From Mycolicibacterium iranicum (GTDB taxonomy: Bacteria > Actinomycetota > Actinomycetes > Mycobacteriales > Mycobacteriaceae), in assembly GCF_001650495.1 (NCBI RefSeq), contig NZ_LWCS01000043.1, forward strand, positions 62,001 to 126,000: a stretch of 64,000 nt of DNA, written 5' to 3'. The position numbers were made by a program, and so were the translations under genes. Under the pieces are notes generated by a model. That model saw only the letters and a list, made by a program, of their open reading frames with translations, did no database searches and was not told the DNA's origin. Shown here piece by piece: positions 28,299 to 36,506 of the stretch (within the stretch, counting starts at the first letter, position 1; each line of letters opens with the position of its first letter).

Positions 28299-29173
28299 CC
28301 GACGTCCTCAGCGCAGCGCAGATCCCGCGTCACCACGTTGCGCGCGGCGAGGTCCTCGTCCGCCGGATAGTCCACGCCGACGAGCGTCAATCCGCGCGCC
28401 GGCGCGGCGGCGAAGTCGCTGGACCGTTGCCTGGCCTCGAGCAGGCCCGCACACCATGCCGCGTCACGACGGTGCTCACCGACGGCGAGCAGCGCGCCGA
28501 CCAGCGACCGCACCATGTTCCAGCAGAACGCATCGGCAGTCACGTGCACAGAGATACGGTCGCCCTCGCGGGCACAATCCAGTCGCTGCAGGTCCCGGAT
28601 CGTCGTGGCACCGTCCCGGCGCCGACAGAACGCGGCGAAGTCCCTCAGACCTAACAGGTTTCGCGCGGCGTCGGCCATCGCAGCGACATCGAGGGGGCGG
28701 GGCCACGCCGTGATGTAGCGGGCCTCGGCGGGTTCCGCACCGTACGGCGCCGTCGTCAGCCGGTACACGTAGTGACGGCGCAACGCCGAGAAGCGGGCAT
28801 CGAAACCTGGTGCGGCACGCTGAATCTCACGGACGCGAACGTCCTCGGTGAGCATCCTCCCGAGACGACGGACGAGCGGCCCGAACTCCGCCTCCCCCGC
28901 GCGCACCGTGCGTGGATACGCATGCGCGAGCGCGTCGGTGGGCACGTCGACGTGCACGACCTGTCCGGTGGCGTGCACCCCGGAGTCCGTGCGACCCGCC
29001 GCCCGCGTCAACACCGGTGTCCGAAACACCGTCGACAGTGCGTCGTCGACCACGCCAGCCACCGTGCGCTGCCCGGCCTGGGTGGCCCACCCCGCGAAGT
29101 GCGTTCCGTCGTAGGCGATGTCGAGCCGCAAACGAACAAACCCGCCACCGGAAACGGTGGCGGGCTCGTTCAC
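28295..29173 (-). CDS. truA: tRNA pseudouridine(38-40) synthase
   Basis: 292 residues. Catalytic Asp63 is in AAGRTDSGVHATGQ, and the family segments RLRLDIAYDGTHFAGWA and DAFCWNMVRSLVGALLAVGE are present. It modifies uridines 38-40 of the tRNA anticodon arm. I choose GTG 29173, seven bases after the rplQ stop; a TTG inside the RLRL segment is an alternative. Codons 4-11 coincide with a terminator-like hairpin that may reduce read-through from the ribosomal operon. Confidence 0.93.
   Translation of the reverse strand: MNEPATVSGGGFVRLRLDIAYDGTHFAGWATQAGQRTVAGVVDDALSTVFRTPVLTRAAGRTDSGVHATGQVVHVDVPTDALAHAYPRTVRAGEAEFGPLVRRLGRMLTEDVRVREIQRAAPGFDARFSALRRHYVYRLTTAPYGAEPAEARYITAWPRPLDVAAMADAARNLLGLRDFAAFCRRRDGATTIRDLQRLDCAREGDRISVHVTADAFCWNMVRSLVGALLAVGEHRRDAAWCAGLLEARQRSSDFAAAPARGLTLVGVDYPADEDLAARNVVTRDLRCAEDVG
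29141..29164 (-). terminator. terminator/attenuator hairpin after rplQ, inside the truA 5' end
   Basis: CCCGCCACCG and CGGTGGCGGG form a perfect 10-bp stem closed by a GAAA tetraloop, followed on the minus strand by TTTGTTCGTTTG. It lies 17 bases after the rplQ stop and, if truA starts at 29173, within its first codons. Confidence 0.75.
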
Positions 29174-29180
29174 AGAACGA

Positions 29181-29810
29181 CTACTTGGCTTCGTCAGCCT
29201 TGTCATCCTTGACAGACTCGGTCCCCGGTTCTTCGACCTCGGCCTCGTCGGCTATCGGAGTCTCCTCCACCGCCTCGGCCTCAGCTGCCTGAGCCTCCTC
29301 GATCGCGGCGTCTTCGGCCTCGACCTCTTCGACGGACTCGACCTCCGGGCCTTCGGCTGCTTCGGGCTCGACGGCAGCCTGCGGGGCCGCGGCGGCGGCA
29401 ACCTTCTGAGAGCTGGCCGCCCGGCGTGCGCGGTTGGCCTCAGAGGTGACGGTCTTCTCCCGCACCAGCTCGATGACCGCCATGGGGGCGTTGTCGCCCT
29501 TGCGGTTCTCGACCTTGATGATGCGGGTGTAGCCGCCGTCGCGGTCGGCGAAGAACGGCCCGATCTCGGCGAACAGGACGTGGACGATGTCCTTGTCGCG
29601 GATCTTCTTCATCACCTCACGCCGGTTGTGCAGCGTGCCCTTCTTGGCGTGGGTGATGAGCTTCTCCGCGTACGGACGCAGCGCCCGTGCTTTCGGCTCG
29701 GTGGTCTTGATCCGGCCGTGCTCGAAGAGCGACGTGGCCAGGTTGGCCAGGATCGCCTTCTGGTGCGAGGACGACCCGCCGAGACGAGCACCCTTGGTGG
29801 GTTTGGGCAT
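29181..29810 (-). CDS. rplQ: 50S ribosomal protein L17
   Basis: 209 residues. The first 118 or so are the L17 core (MPKPTKGARLGGSSSHQKAI, then KPKARALRPYAEKLIT-like segments). Residues from about 120 on form a long Ala/Glu-rich acidic tail ending in lysines. Actinobacterial L17 proteins often carry such tails, and this one is longer than the 180-residue M. tuberculosis protein. It is the last ribosomal gene of the alpha operon, followed by the hairpin at 29141-29164. Confidence 0.96.
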   Translation of the reverse strand: MPKPTKGARLGGSSSHQKAILANLATSLFEHGRIKTTEPKARALRPYAEKLITHAKKGTLHNRREVMKKIRDKDIVHVLFAEIGPFFADRDGGYTRIIKVENRKGDNAPMAVIELVREKTVTSEANRARRAASSQKVAAAAAPQAAVEPEAAEGPEVESVEEVEAEDAAIEEAQAAEAEAVEETPIADEAEVEEPGTESVKDDKADEAK

Positions 29811-29872
29811 TGCGACTTCTCCTCAGTGGGGCCGACCCCCGTATCAGGTAGGGCCGGGACGGACTTCTGTTG

Positions 29873-30925
29873 TTAGAGCTGTTCGGTTTCGGCGTAGTCC
29901 TGGTTGTCGTCCAGGTCGTAGCCGGCGTCGCTGTTCCAGGTGCCGGTGGCGACGTCGTAGCCGGCAACCTCGGACGGATCGAAGCTGGCCGGGCTGTCCT
30001 TGAGCGACAGACCCAGCTGGTGCAGCTTGATCTTCACCTCGTCGATGGACTTCTGGCCAAAGTTACGGATATCCAGAAGATCGGACTCCGTGCGGGCCAC
30101 GAGCTCGCCCACGGTGTGCACGCCCTCGCGCTTGAGGCAGTTGTACGACCGCACCGTCAGGTCCAGGTCGTCGATCGGCAGCGCGAAGTGCGCGGCCTGG
30201 TCGGCCTCGGCGGGCGACGGGCCGATCTCGATGCCCTCGGCCTCGACGTTGAGTTCCCTTGCCAGACCGAACAATTCGACCAGGGTCTTACCGGCCGAAG
30301 CCAAGGCGTCGCGCGGGGTGATCGAATTCTTGGTCTCGACGTCGAGGATCAGCTTGTCGAAGTCGGTGCGCTGCTCGACACGGGTGGCCTCCACCTTGTA
30401 GGTGACCTTGAGGACCGGGCTGTAGATGGAATCGACCGGAATACGGCCGATCTCGGCGCCGGAGGCCTTGTTCTGCACGGCGGGCACGTAGCCGCGGCCG
30501 CGCTCGACGACGAGCTCGACCTCGAGCTTGCCCTTGTCGTTCAGCGTGGCGATGTGCATGTCGGGGTTGTGCACCGTGACATTGGCCGGCGGGACGATGT
30601 CGCCCGCGGTCACCGCACCCGGACCCTGCTTCCGCAGGTACATGGTGACGGGCTCGTCCTCCTCGGAGGACACGACCAGACCCTTGAGGTTCAGGATGAT
30701 GTCGGTGACGTCTTCCTTCACCCCGGGAACGGTGGTGAACTCGTGCAGCACACCGTCGATGCGGATGCTCGTGACGGCCGCGCCGGGGATCGACGACAGC
30801 AGTGTGCGACGAAGCGAATTACCGAGGGTGTATCCGAAACCCGGCTCCAGCGGTTCGATGACGAACTGCGACCGGTTCTCGGCGACGACCTCTTCGCTCA
30901 GGGTGGGGCGCTGAGAAATCAGCAT
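29873..30925 (-). CDS. rpoA: RNA polymerase alpha subunit
   Basis: 350 residues. The N-terminal assembly domain (SRFVIEPLEPGFGYTLGNSL-like start, then RRTLLSSIPGAAVTSIRIDG) is followed by the C-terminal DNA/activator-binding domain (LTVRSYNCLKREGVHTVGEL). It forms the dimeric platform for beta and beta-prime. ATG 30925 is preceded by AAGGAGAAG. Length and motifs are normal. Confidence 0.97.
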   Translation of the reverse strand: MLISQRPTLSEEVVAENRSQFVIEPLEPGFGYTLGNSLRRTLLSSIPGAAVTSIRIDGVLHEFTTVPGVKEDVTDIILNLKGLVVSSEEDEPVTMYLRKQGPGAVTAGDIVPPANVTVHNPDMHIATLNDKGKLEVELVVERGRGYVPAVQNKASGAEIGRIPVDSIYSPVLKVTYKVEATRVEQRTDFDKLILDVETKNSITPRDALASAGKTLVELFGLARELNVEAEGIEIGPSPAEADQAAHFALPIDDLDLTVRSYNCLKREGVHTVGELVARTESDLLDIRNFGQKSIDEVKIKLHQLGLSLKDSPASFDPSEVAGYDVATGTWNSDAGYDLDDNQDYAETEQL

Positions 30926-31002
30926 TGTTTTCTTCTCCTTCTCGGCAACCGCTATTTGATGCCGTTAGGTGATTCGCGGCTCGGGATTGAGCCGTGAACG
31001 TG

Positions 31003-31608
31003 TTACTTCGAGTAGAGCTCGACGATCAGCTGCTCGGTGAGCGGGACGTCGATCTGCGCGCGCTCGGGCAGCTGGTGCACGAGGATGCGCTGACGCTCGC
31101 CGACGACCTGCAGCCAGCCCGGGATCGGGCGCTCGCCGGCGGTCTGCCGGGAGATCTCGAAGGGCAGGGTGTTGATCGACTTGTCCTTGATGTCGATGAT
31201 GTCGTACTGCGCGACCCGGTAGCTGGGGACGTCGACCTTGACACCGTTGACGGTGAAGTGGCCGTGGCTGACCAGCTGACGCGCCATGCGGCGAGTGCGG
31301 GCCAGGCCTGCGCGGTACACGACGTTGTCGAGCCGGCTCTCCAGGATGCGGAGCAGGTTGTCACCGGTCTTGCCGGGAAGGCGGTTGGCCTCCTCGTAGT
31401 AACGGCGGAACTGCTTCTCCATGACGCCGTAGGTGAAGCGGGCCTTCTGCTTCTCCTGCAGCTGGGTGCGGTACTCGCTCTCCTTGATCCGCGCGCGGCC
31501 GTGCTGGCCGGGCGGGTAGGGGCGCTTCTCGAAGGACTGATCTCCACCGACGAGGTCGACGCCGAGGCGGCGCGACTTGCGGGTGACAGGTCCGGTATAA
31601 CGAGCCAT
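31003..31608 (-). CDS. rpsD: 30S ribosomal protein S4
   Basis: 201 residues, normal for actinobacteria. The S4 RNA-binding domain (ESRLDNVVYRAGLARTRRMA) and the ending LIVELYSK are present. S4 is a primary 16S rRNA binder, and in many bacteria it represses its own operon by binding the leader ahead of rpsM. A structured leader is present here at 32418-32571. Confidence 0.97.
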   Translation of the reverse strand: MARYTGPVTRKSRRLGVDLVGGDQSFEKRPYPPGQHGRARIKESEYRTQLQEKQKARFTYGVMEKQFRRYYEEANRLPGKTGDNLLRILESRLDNVVYRAGLARTRRMARQLVSHGHFTVNGVKVDVPSYRVAQYDIIDIKDKSINTLPFEISRQTAGERPIPGWLQVVGERQRILVHQLPERAQIDVPLTEQLIVELYSK

Positions 31609-31622
31609 TTTCTAGATCCTCC

Positions 31623-32036
31623 CTAGACCCGGCGCCGCTTGGGCGGACGGCAGCCGTTGTGCGGCTGCGGCGTGACGTCGGAAATCGCGCCCACCTCGAG
31701 GCCGGCGGCCTGCAGCGAGCGGATGGCGGTCTCGCGACCCGAGCCCGGGCCCTTCACGAAAACGTCGACCTTCTTGACACCGTGCTCCTGCGCTTTGCGG
31801 GCAGCGTTCTCAGCGGCCAGCTGCGCGGCGAACGGGGTGGACTTACGCGACCCCTTGAAGCCGACGTGTCCGGAGGACGCCCAGGCGATGACGTTGCCCT
31901 GGGGATCGGTGATCGACACGATCGTGTTGTTGAACGTGCTCTTGATGTGAGCGGCGCCGTGCGGGACGTTCTTCTTTTCCCTGCGGCGGGTCTTCTGCCC
32001 CTTCTTGGGGGCCCCTGCCTTCTTTGCCTGTGCCAT
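31623..32036 (-). CDS. rpsK: 30S ribosomal protein S11
   Basis: 137 residues. The S11 core HIKSTFNNTIVSITDPQGNV and the C-terminal PHNGCRPPKRRRV are clear, after a short basic N-terminal extension. It lies between rpsM and rpsD, six and 14 bases from its neighbours, in the alpha operon. Confidence 0.97.
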   Translation of the reverse strand: MAQAKKAGAPKKGQKTRRREKKNVPHGAAHIKSTFNNTIVSITDPQGNVIAWASSGHVGFKGSRKSTPFAAQLAAENAARKAQEHGVKKVDVFVKGPGSGRETAIRSLQAAGLEVGAISDVTPQPHNGCRPPKRRRV

Positions 32037-32042
32037 CCGGGG

Positions 32043-32417
32043 TTACCTGGCCTTCTTCTTGCCGGCGATGGTGCGCTTGGGCCCCTTGCGGGTACGCGCG
32101 TTGGTCTTGGTTCGCTGGCCGCGCACCGGGAGGCCCCGGCGATGCCGCAGGCCCTGGTAGCAGCCGATCTCGATCTTGCGGCGGATGTCGGCCTGCACCT
32201 CGCGGCGCAGATCACCTTCCACCTTGAGGTTGCCCTCGATGTAGTCGCGCAGTTGGGTCACCTGATCGTCGGTCAGGTCCTTGGTGCGCAGTTCCCGGCT
32301 GATGCCGGTGGCTTCCAGGATCTCCTGGGAGCGGGTACGGCCGATGCCGTAGATGTAGGTCAGTGCGATCTCCATGCGCTTGTCGCGCGGGAGGTCGACA
32401 CCCATAAGACGGGCCAC
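32043..32417 (-). CDS. rpsM: 30S ribosomal protein S13
   Basis: 124 residues from GTG 32417, reading VARLMGVDLPRDKRMEIALT. This matches the family start and length, and AAGGA lies nine bases upstream. ATG 32426 would add only MAH and sits on the Shine-Dalgarno itself. The helix-two-turn-helix part and the basic tail (RTRKGPKRTIAGKKKAR) are typical. S13 contacts tRNA and the 50S bridge at the head of the small subunit. Confidence 0.95.
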   Translation of the reverse strand: MARLMGVDLPRDKRMEIALTYIYGIGRTRSQEILEATGISRELRTKDLTDDQVTQLRDYIEGNLKVEGDLRREVQADIRRKIEIGCYQGLRHRRGLPVRGQRTKTNARTRKGPKRTIAGKKKAR

Positions 32418-32571
32418 GTGTGCCATTCCTTTTCTCTGCGGAGGTCTGGTCCCAGCCCGTTCCCGGAACTCGTGCCGGGGCCCGGCCTCCGTGCCGGGCG
32501 TGTTCAGGTGGCCTATCCACCTAGTGGTGCTGGGAGTTCATCATTCAGTTGTGGTGGTCGGGCCTTGCGAA
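32418..32571 (-). promoter_or_regulatory. GC-rich structured leader between rpmJ and rpsM
   Basis: 154 bases without a gene, in an otherwise tight ribosomal operon. It contains a perfect AGGTGG/CCACCT hairpin (32506-32511 with 32517-32522, five-base loop) and GC-rich stretches around 32470-32500 able to fold further. This is where the S4-binding control region of the alpha operon lies in other bacteria; a role here is inferred from position. Confidence 0.4.
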
Positions 32572-32685
32572 CTAGCCCTGCCGCTGCTTGTGGCGGGGAT
32601 CGGAGCAGATCACCATGACCCGCCCGTGCCGGCGGATCACCCTGCACTTGTCGCAGATCGGCTTGACGCTCGGGTTCACCTTCAC
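32572..32685 (-). CDS. rpmJ: 50S ribosomal protein L36
   Basis: 37 residues from GTG 32685, too short for routine ORF calling. It starts [20 protein letters not shown] and ends KQRQG. The CxxC and C-x4-H zinc ligands are intact, so this is the zinc-binding (C+) type of L36. It lies between infA and rpsM, as in M. tuberculosis (Rv3461c). Confidence 0.95.
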
Positions 32686-32742
32686 GGCTGTGTCGATCCT
32701 TCTTCTCGGGGTTGTTCTGTCGCTCTCGGGGAAAGCGCGTTC

Positions 32743-32964
32743 TTACTTGTAGCGGTAGACGATGCGGCCGCGGGACAGGTCGTAGGGCGAGAGCTCCACG
32801 ACCACGCGATCCTCGGGGAGGATGCGGATGTAGTGCTGCCGCATCTTGCCGCTGATGTGGGCGAGGACCTTGTGTCCGTTCTCCAGCTCAATGCGGAACA
32901 TCGCATTGGGCAGGGGTTCGACGACACGACCCTCGACCTCTATGGCACCGTCTTTTTTGGCCAT
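32743..32964 (-). CDS. infA: translation initiation factor IF-1
   Basis: 73 residues from ATG 32964: [20 protein letters not shown], ending [12 protein letters not shown]. This is an OB-fold protein that occupies the A site during initiation. Length and sequence are almost invariant in actinobacteria. It is the first gene of the minus-strand run infA-rpmJ-rpsM-rpsK-rpsD-rpoA-rplQ-truA. Confidence 0.97.
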
Positions 32965-33245
32965 ACTCTGTAACGATCCTTGCTTTCGTTTCGTACCCGG
33001 CTTGCTGGCCTGCTCGGAGCAGCCTTCGATCCGACTTGAAAACGTGGGCCGGGTCCGGGGAATTCCCCTGGAAGCGGGGCTCGGAGATGGGGCACGCAAA
33101 AAGTCGGCGCGGAAGCCGCACCGTTGATCTATGGTACTCGCACCGCGCCGCAGCCCAAAATCGCGCACCGAGCGGCAACCCGAGGCCTACCTAGCCGTCC
33201 GACGGAGCGGCTTTTCCGCTGGACAACGTGCGCATACTTGTGGTG
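32965..33245. promoter_or_regulatory. divergent upstream region of infA and the response regulator fusion
   Basis: 281 bases without a gene I can support. On the minus strand TACCAT (33131-33136) fits a mycobacterial -10 and would give infA a 5' leader of about 160 bases. I see no clear ribosome-binding site or -10 box for the plus-strand gene. Confidence 0.35.
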
Positions 33246-34910
33246 ATGACTGGACCTGAGCACCAGCCCCGCAAACCCGTGATTTTGACCGTTGACGACG
33301 ACCCCGCGGTGTCGCGCGCCGTGGCTCGTGATCTGCGCCGCCACTACGGCGACAAGCACCGCATCGTCCGCGCCGAATCGGGGCCCGACGCGCTGGAGAC
33401 GCTGAACGAGTTGAAGCTGCGCGGCGAGACGGTCGCGGTGTTCGTCGCCGACTACCGGATGCCGCAGATGAGTGGCATCGAGTTCCTCGAGGCCGCCATG
33501 GACATCTTCCCGATGGCCCGCCGCGTCCTGCTCACCGCCTACGCCGACACGCACGCCGCGATCGACGCGATCAACGTCGTCGATCTCGACCACTACCTGC
33601 TCAAGCCGTGGGATCCGCCGGAGGAGAAGCTCTACCCCGTCATCGACGCGCTGCTGGAGGCGTGGCGCTCCACCGGGGACCGGGCGATCCCGCACACGAA
33701 GATCATCGGGCATCCGTGGAACGCTCGCTCCTCCGAGGTGCGCGAGTTCCTGGCCCGAAACCGCCTGTACTACACGTGGTTCCGTTCCGACGAGCCCAAG
33801 GGCGCCCAGCTGCTGGAGGCCGCCGGCCAGGACGGGTTGACGCTGCCGGTCATCATCACCGAGCAAGGTGAGACGCTGGTCGACCCGAGCGACGCCGAGC
33901 TGGGCGCGACGCTGGGCCTGACCACCACGCCGTCGGACGACTTCTACGACCTGGTTGTCATCGGCGGCGGGCCCGCGGGACTCGCGGCCGCGGTGTACGG
34001 CGCTTCCGAGGGCCTCAAGACCGTGTTGATCGAGCGCACCGCCACCGGCGGGCAGGCCGGGCAGAGCTCCCGCATCGAGAACTATCTGGGGTTCCCGGAC
34101 GGACTGTCGGGGGCGCAGCTGGCCGAACGGGCCCGCAGGCAGGCCGAGAAGTTCGAGGCTGAGCTGATCACCGCTGCCGAGGTCACCAAGCTCGAGGTGG
34201 ACGGCAGCGCCCGCACCATCCATCTGTCCGACGGGCGCACCATCGGCACCCGCGCGGTGATCCTCGCGATGGGCGTCGAGTACCGGCAGCTGGAGGCAGA
34301 AGGATGTGACGGGCTGACCGGCGCCGGGGTCTACTACGGCGCGACCGCATCGGTGGCCTCGGACTGCGACGACGACGAGGTCTACGTGATCGGCGGTGCG
34401 AACTCTGCTGGGCAGGCCGCGATGTACCTGGCGCGGACCGCCAAGACGGTCAACATCGTCATCAGGCGCACCCTCGAAGACTCGATGTCGCACTACCTGA
34501 TCCAGCAGATCAGAGCCACCGACAACATCAAGGAGCTCCCGCACACCGTCGTGCACGCGGTCAAGGGCGACGGCCACCTCGAGGGCATCTGCCTGGAGAA
34601 CACTCAGACCGGTGATCGCCAGGAGCACAACTGCGGCCGGATGTTCATCTTCATCGGCGCCGAACCGCGCACCGACTGGCTCGACGGCGTCGTCGTCCGG
34701 GACGACCACGGGTTCATCGTGTCCGGGCCGGACCTGCGTGACGTCAGCGGTTGGACGCTGGAGCGGCCGCCGCACCATCTGGAGTCCAGCGTTCCCGGGG
34801 TCTTCGTCGCCGGGGACGTGCGGGCGGAATCCGCCAAGCGGGTGGCCGCGGCGGTCGGCGAGGGATCGATGGCGGTCATGCTCGTGCACAGGTACCTGGC
34901 CGAGACATGA
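33246..34910 (+). CDS. response regulator fused to a thioredoxin-reductase-like flavoprotein (no CxxC)
   Basis: 554 residues from ATG 33246 (GTG 33228 is possible). Residues 11-135 are a receiver domain with phospho-acceptor D69 (VADYRMP), acidic pocket D17-D19, T97 and K120. Residues 150-225 look like a glutaredoxin/thioredoxin-fold linker without cysteines. Residues 235-550 are a thioredoxin-reductase-type FAD/NAD(P)H domain (GGGPAG 240-245, GGANSAGQAA, GVFVAGDVR). The redox-active CATC motif is replaced by YYGATASV (363-370), so it cannot do dithiol exchange the usual way. The cyclic-nucleotide-binding kinase downstream is its likely phospho-donor. Confidence 0.88.
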   Translation: MTGPEHQPRKPVILTVDDDPAVSRAVARDLRRHYGDKHRIVRAESGPDALETLNELKLRGETVAVFVADYRMPQMSGIEFLEAAMDIFPMARRVLLTAYADTHAAIDAINVVDLDHYLLKPWDPPEEKLYPVIDALLEAWRSTGDRAIPHTKIIGHPWNARSSEVREFLARNRLYYTWFRSDEPKGAQLLEAAGQDGLTLPVIITEQGETLVDPSDAELGATLGLTTTPSDDFYDLVVIGGGPAGLAAAVYGASEGLKTVLIERTATGGQAGQSSRIENYLGFPDGLSGAQLAERARRQAEKFEAELITAAEVTKLEVDGSARTIHLSDGRTIGTRAVILAMGVEYRQLEAEGCDGLTGAGVYYGATASVASDCDDDEVYVIGGANSAGQAAMYLARTAKTVNIVIRRTLEDSMSHYLIQQIRATDNIKELPHTVVHAVKGDGHLEGICLENTQTGDRQEHNCGRMFIFIGAEPRTDWLDGVVVRDDHGFIVSGPDLRDVSGWTLERPPHHLESSVPGVFVAGDVRAESAKRVAAAVGEGSMAVMLVHRYLAET

Positions 34911-35020
34911 CCACGTGCGACCTGGCCGGCCTCCGGGCGGAATCAATCCCCGGCGATACGCGTTTCACTACAGCGCTGCCGTTATCGGCTGCCGACTCGT
35001 CCGCCGACGACAGGCCATAG
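34907..35020 (+). CDS. possible 37-residue protein between the regulator and kinase genes
   Basis: An open frame begins with an ATGA overlap on the stop of the response regulator fusion and ends 13 bases before the kinase start, reading MTTCDLAGLRAESIPGDTRF and on to a Pro. The early codons show the third-position GC of real genes and the later ones less so. Coupling and placement make translation plausible, but no similarity is known to me. It may simply be intergenic sequence. Confidence 0.25.
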   Translation: MTTCDLAGLRAESIPGDTRFTTALPLSAADSSADDRP

Positions 35021-35033
35021 GAAGGATCCCGCC

Positions 35034-36506
35034 ATGGGCGAAAGGTGCCTGCCCGACGAACTTCGGACGTTGTTCCTCTTCGAGAAGCTGACCGACGAGC
35101 AATTGCAGACGCTCTGCGAGAACGGCCACATCGCGACCTACGAGCCGGGTCCCATCTGCACCGAGGGCGACCCCGCGACGTGTTTCTACGTGCTCATCGA
35201 CGGTGAGCTGGTCATGTCGAAGCGCTCCGGCGGCGTCGACCTGGAGACCAACCGGACCTCGCAGCGCGGCGTGTACTGCGGCGCATGGTCGGCCTACGTT
35301 CCCGGCGAGGACAGGACCTACCAGGCCTCCGTGCGGGTCACCCGGCCGTCGAGGTTCTTCGTGCTCGACGCGGCGGCGTTCGCCGAATTCATGCGCAAAG
35401 AGTTCCCGATGGCGGTGCACCTGCTGGAGGGACACATGGTCGGTGGGATGCGGCAGCGGCAGATCATCGACACCCGGGACAAGCTGCTAGCCCTCGGCCA
35501 GCTGTCGGCGGGATTGACCCACCAGCTCAACAATCCGGCGGGTGCCACCGCCCGCGCCGTGGCCGACCTGCGCGAGAGCGTCGGCAAGATGCGGCACAAG
35601 CTCGCGATGCTGGCTGACGGCAAGTTCACCCCCGAGGCACTGCGCGTACTGGTCAGCATCCAGGACGAGGTCGCCGAGCAGGTGGCCAAATCGAAGGGGC
35701 AGGAGCTCACCGCGCTGGAGACCTCCGACCGCGAGGACCAGATCGGCGACTGGCTCGAAGACCACGGGATCTCCTCCGCGTGGGACTACGCCCCGACGTT
35801 CGTGGAGGCCGGTCTCGACGTCGACTGGCTGGAGCGGGTGGAGGCCTCAGTCGAGGACGTCGACTGCTCGGCGACACTGCCCGGCGCGATCGGCTGGCTG
35901 AAGTACACGATCGACAACGAGTTGTTGATGAACCAGATCGCCGAAGCATCCAAGCGCATCTCAGCGCTGTTGGCCGGCGCCAAGCAGTACTCGCAGATGG
36001 ACCGCGCGCCCTACCAGAGCGCCGACGTGCACGAGCTGCTGCACAGCACGCTGATGATGTTCGGCGACAAGATCGGCAAGAACAACCCGATCAAACTGGT
36101 CAAGGACTGCGACAAGAGCCTGCCCGAATTGCTCTGCTACCCAGGCGATCTCAATCAGGTCTGGACGAACATCATCGACAACGCAATCCAGGCGATGAAC
36201 GGCCAGGGCACGCTGACCCTGCGCACCATGCGCGAGAACGAGGACACGATCCGAGTCGAGATCGAAGACGACGGGCCGGGCATCCCCGAGGACATCATCG
36301 AGCGCATCTTCACGCCGTTCTTCACGACCAAACCCTTCGGCGAGGGCACCGGGCTCGGCCTGGATCTCGCGTGGCGCATCGTCGTCGAGAAGCACCACGG
36401 CAACCTGTCGGTGCAATCGCAGCCGGGCCGCACCACGTTCAGCATCTGCCTGCCGCTGCAGGCGCCCGCACCGGAGAATTACACCGAGGCGCCGGCAACC
36501 CAGTGA
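35034..36506 (+). CDS. sensor histidine kinase with N-terminal cyclic-nucleotide-binding domain
   Basis: 490 residues. Residues 10-135 are a cyclic-nucleotide-binding fold (YEPGPICTEGDPATCFYVLI, GEL). Residues 145-170 hold the phospho-acceptor H163 in LGQLSAGLTHQLNNPAG, followed by a helical insert of about 120 residues. The C terminus is the ATPase domain with N-box NQVWTNIIDNAIQAM, G1 DDGPGIP and G2 GTGLGLDLA. It has no membrane segment, so it should sense a soluble nucleotide or redox signal. ATG 35034 follows AGGAAGG. It is paired with the response regulator fusion upstream; its stop overlaps the next gene (GTGA). Confidence 0.9.
   Translation: MGERCLPDELRTLFLFEKLTDEQLQTLCENGHIATYEPGPICTEGDPATCFYVLIDGELVMSKRSGGVDLETNRTSQRGVYCGAWSAYVPGEDRTYQASVRVTRPSRFFVLDAAAFAEFMRKEFPMAVHLLEGHMVGGMRQRQIIDTRDKLLALGQLSAGLTHQLNNPAGATARAVADLRESVGKMRHKLAMLADGKFTPEALRVLVSIQDEVAEQVAKSKGQELTALETSDREDQIGDWLEDHGISSAWDYAPTFVEAGLDVDWLERVEASVEDVDCSATLPGAIGWLKYTIDNELLMNQIAEASKRISALLAGAKQYSQMDRAPYQSADVHELLHSTLMMFGDKIGKNNPIKLVKDCDKSLPELLCYPGDLNQVWTNIIDNAIQAMNGQGTLTLRTMRENEDTIRVEIEDDGPGIPEDIIERIFTPFFTTKPFGEGTGLGLDLAWRIVVEKHHGNLSVQSQPGRTTFSICLPLQAPAPENYTEAPATQ

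Noticed and set aside
33129..34946. A 605-codon open frame antisense to the response regulator fusion
   Set aside because: It mirrors the plus-strand gene, a common effect of GC-rich third positions, and shows no family motif. The plus-strand protein has clear domains.
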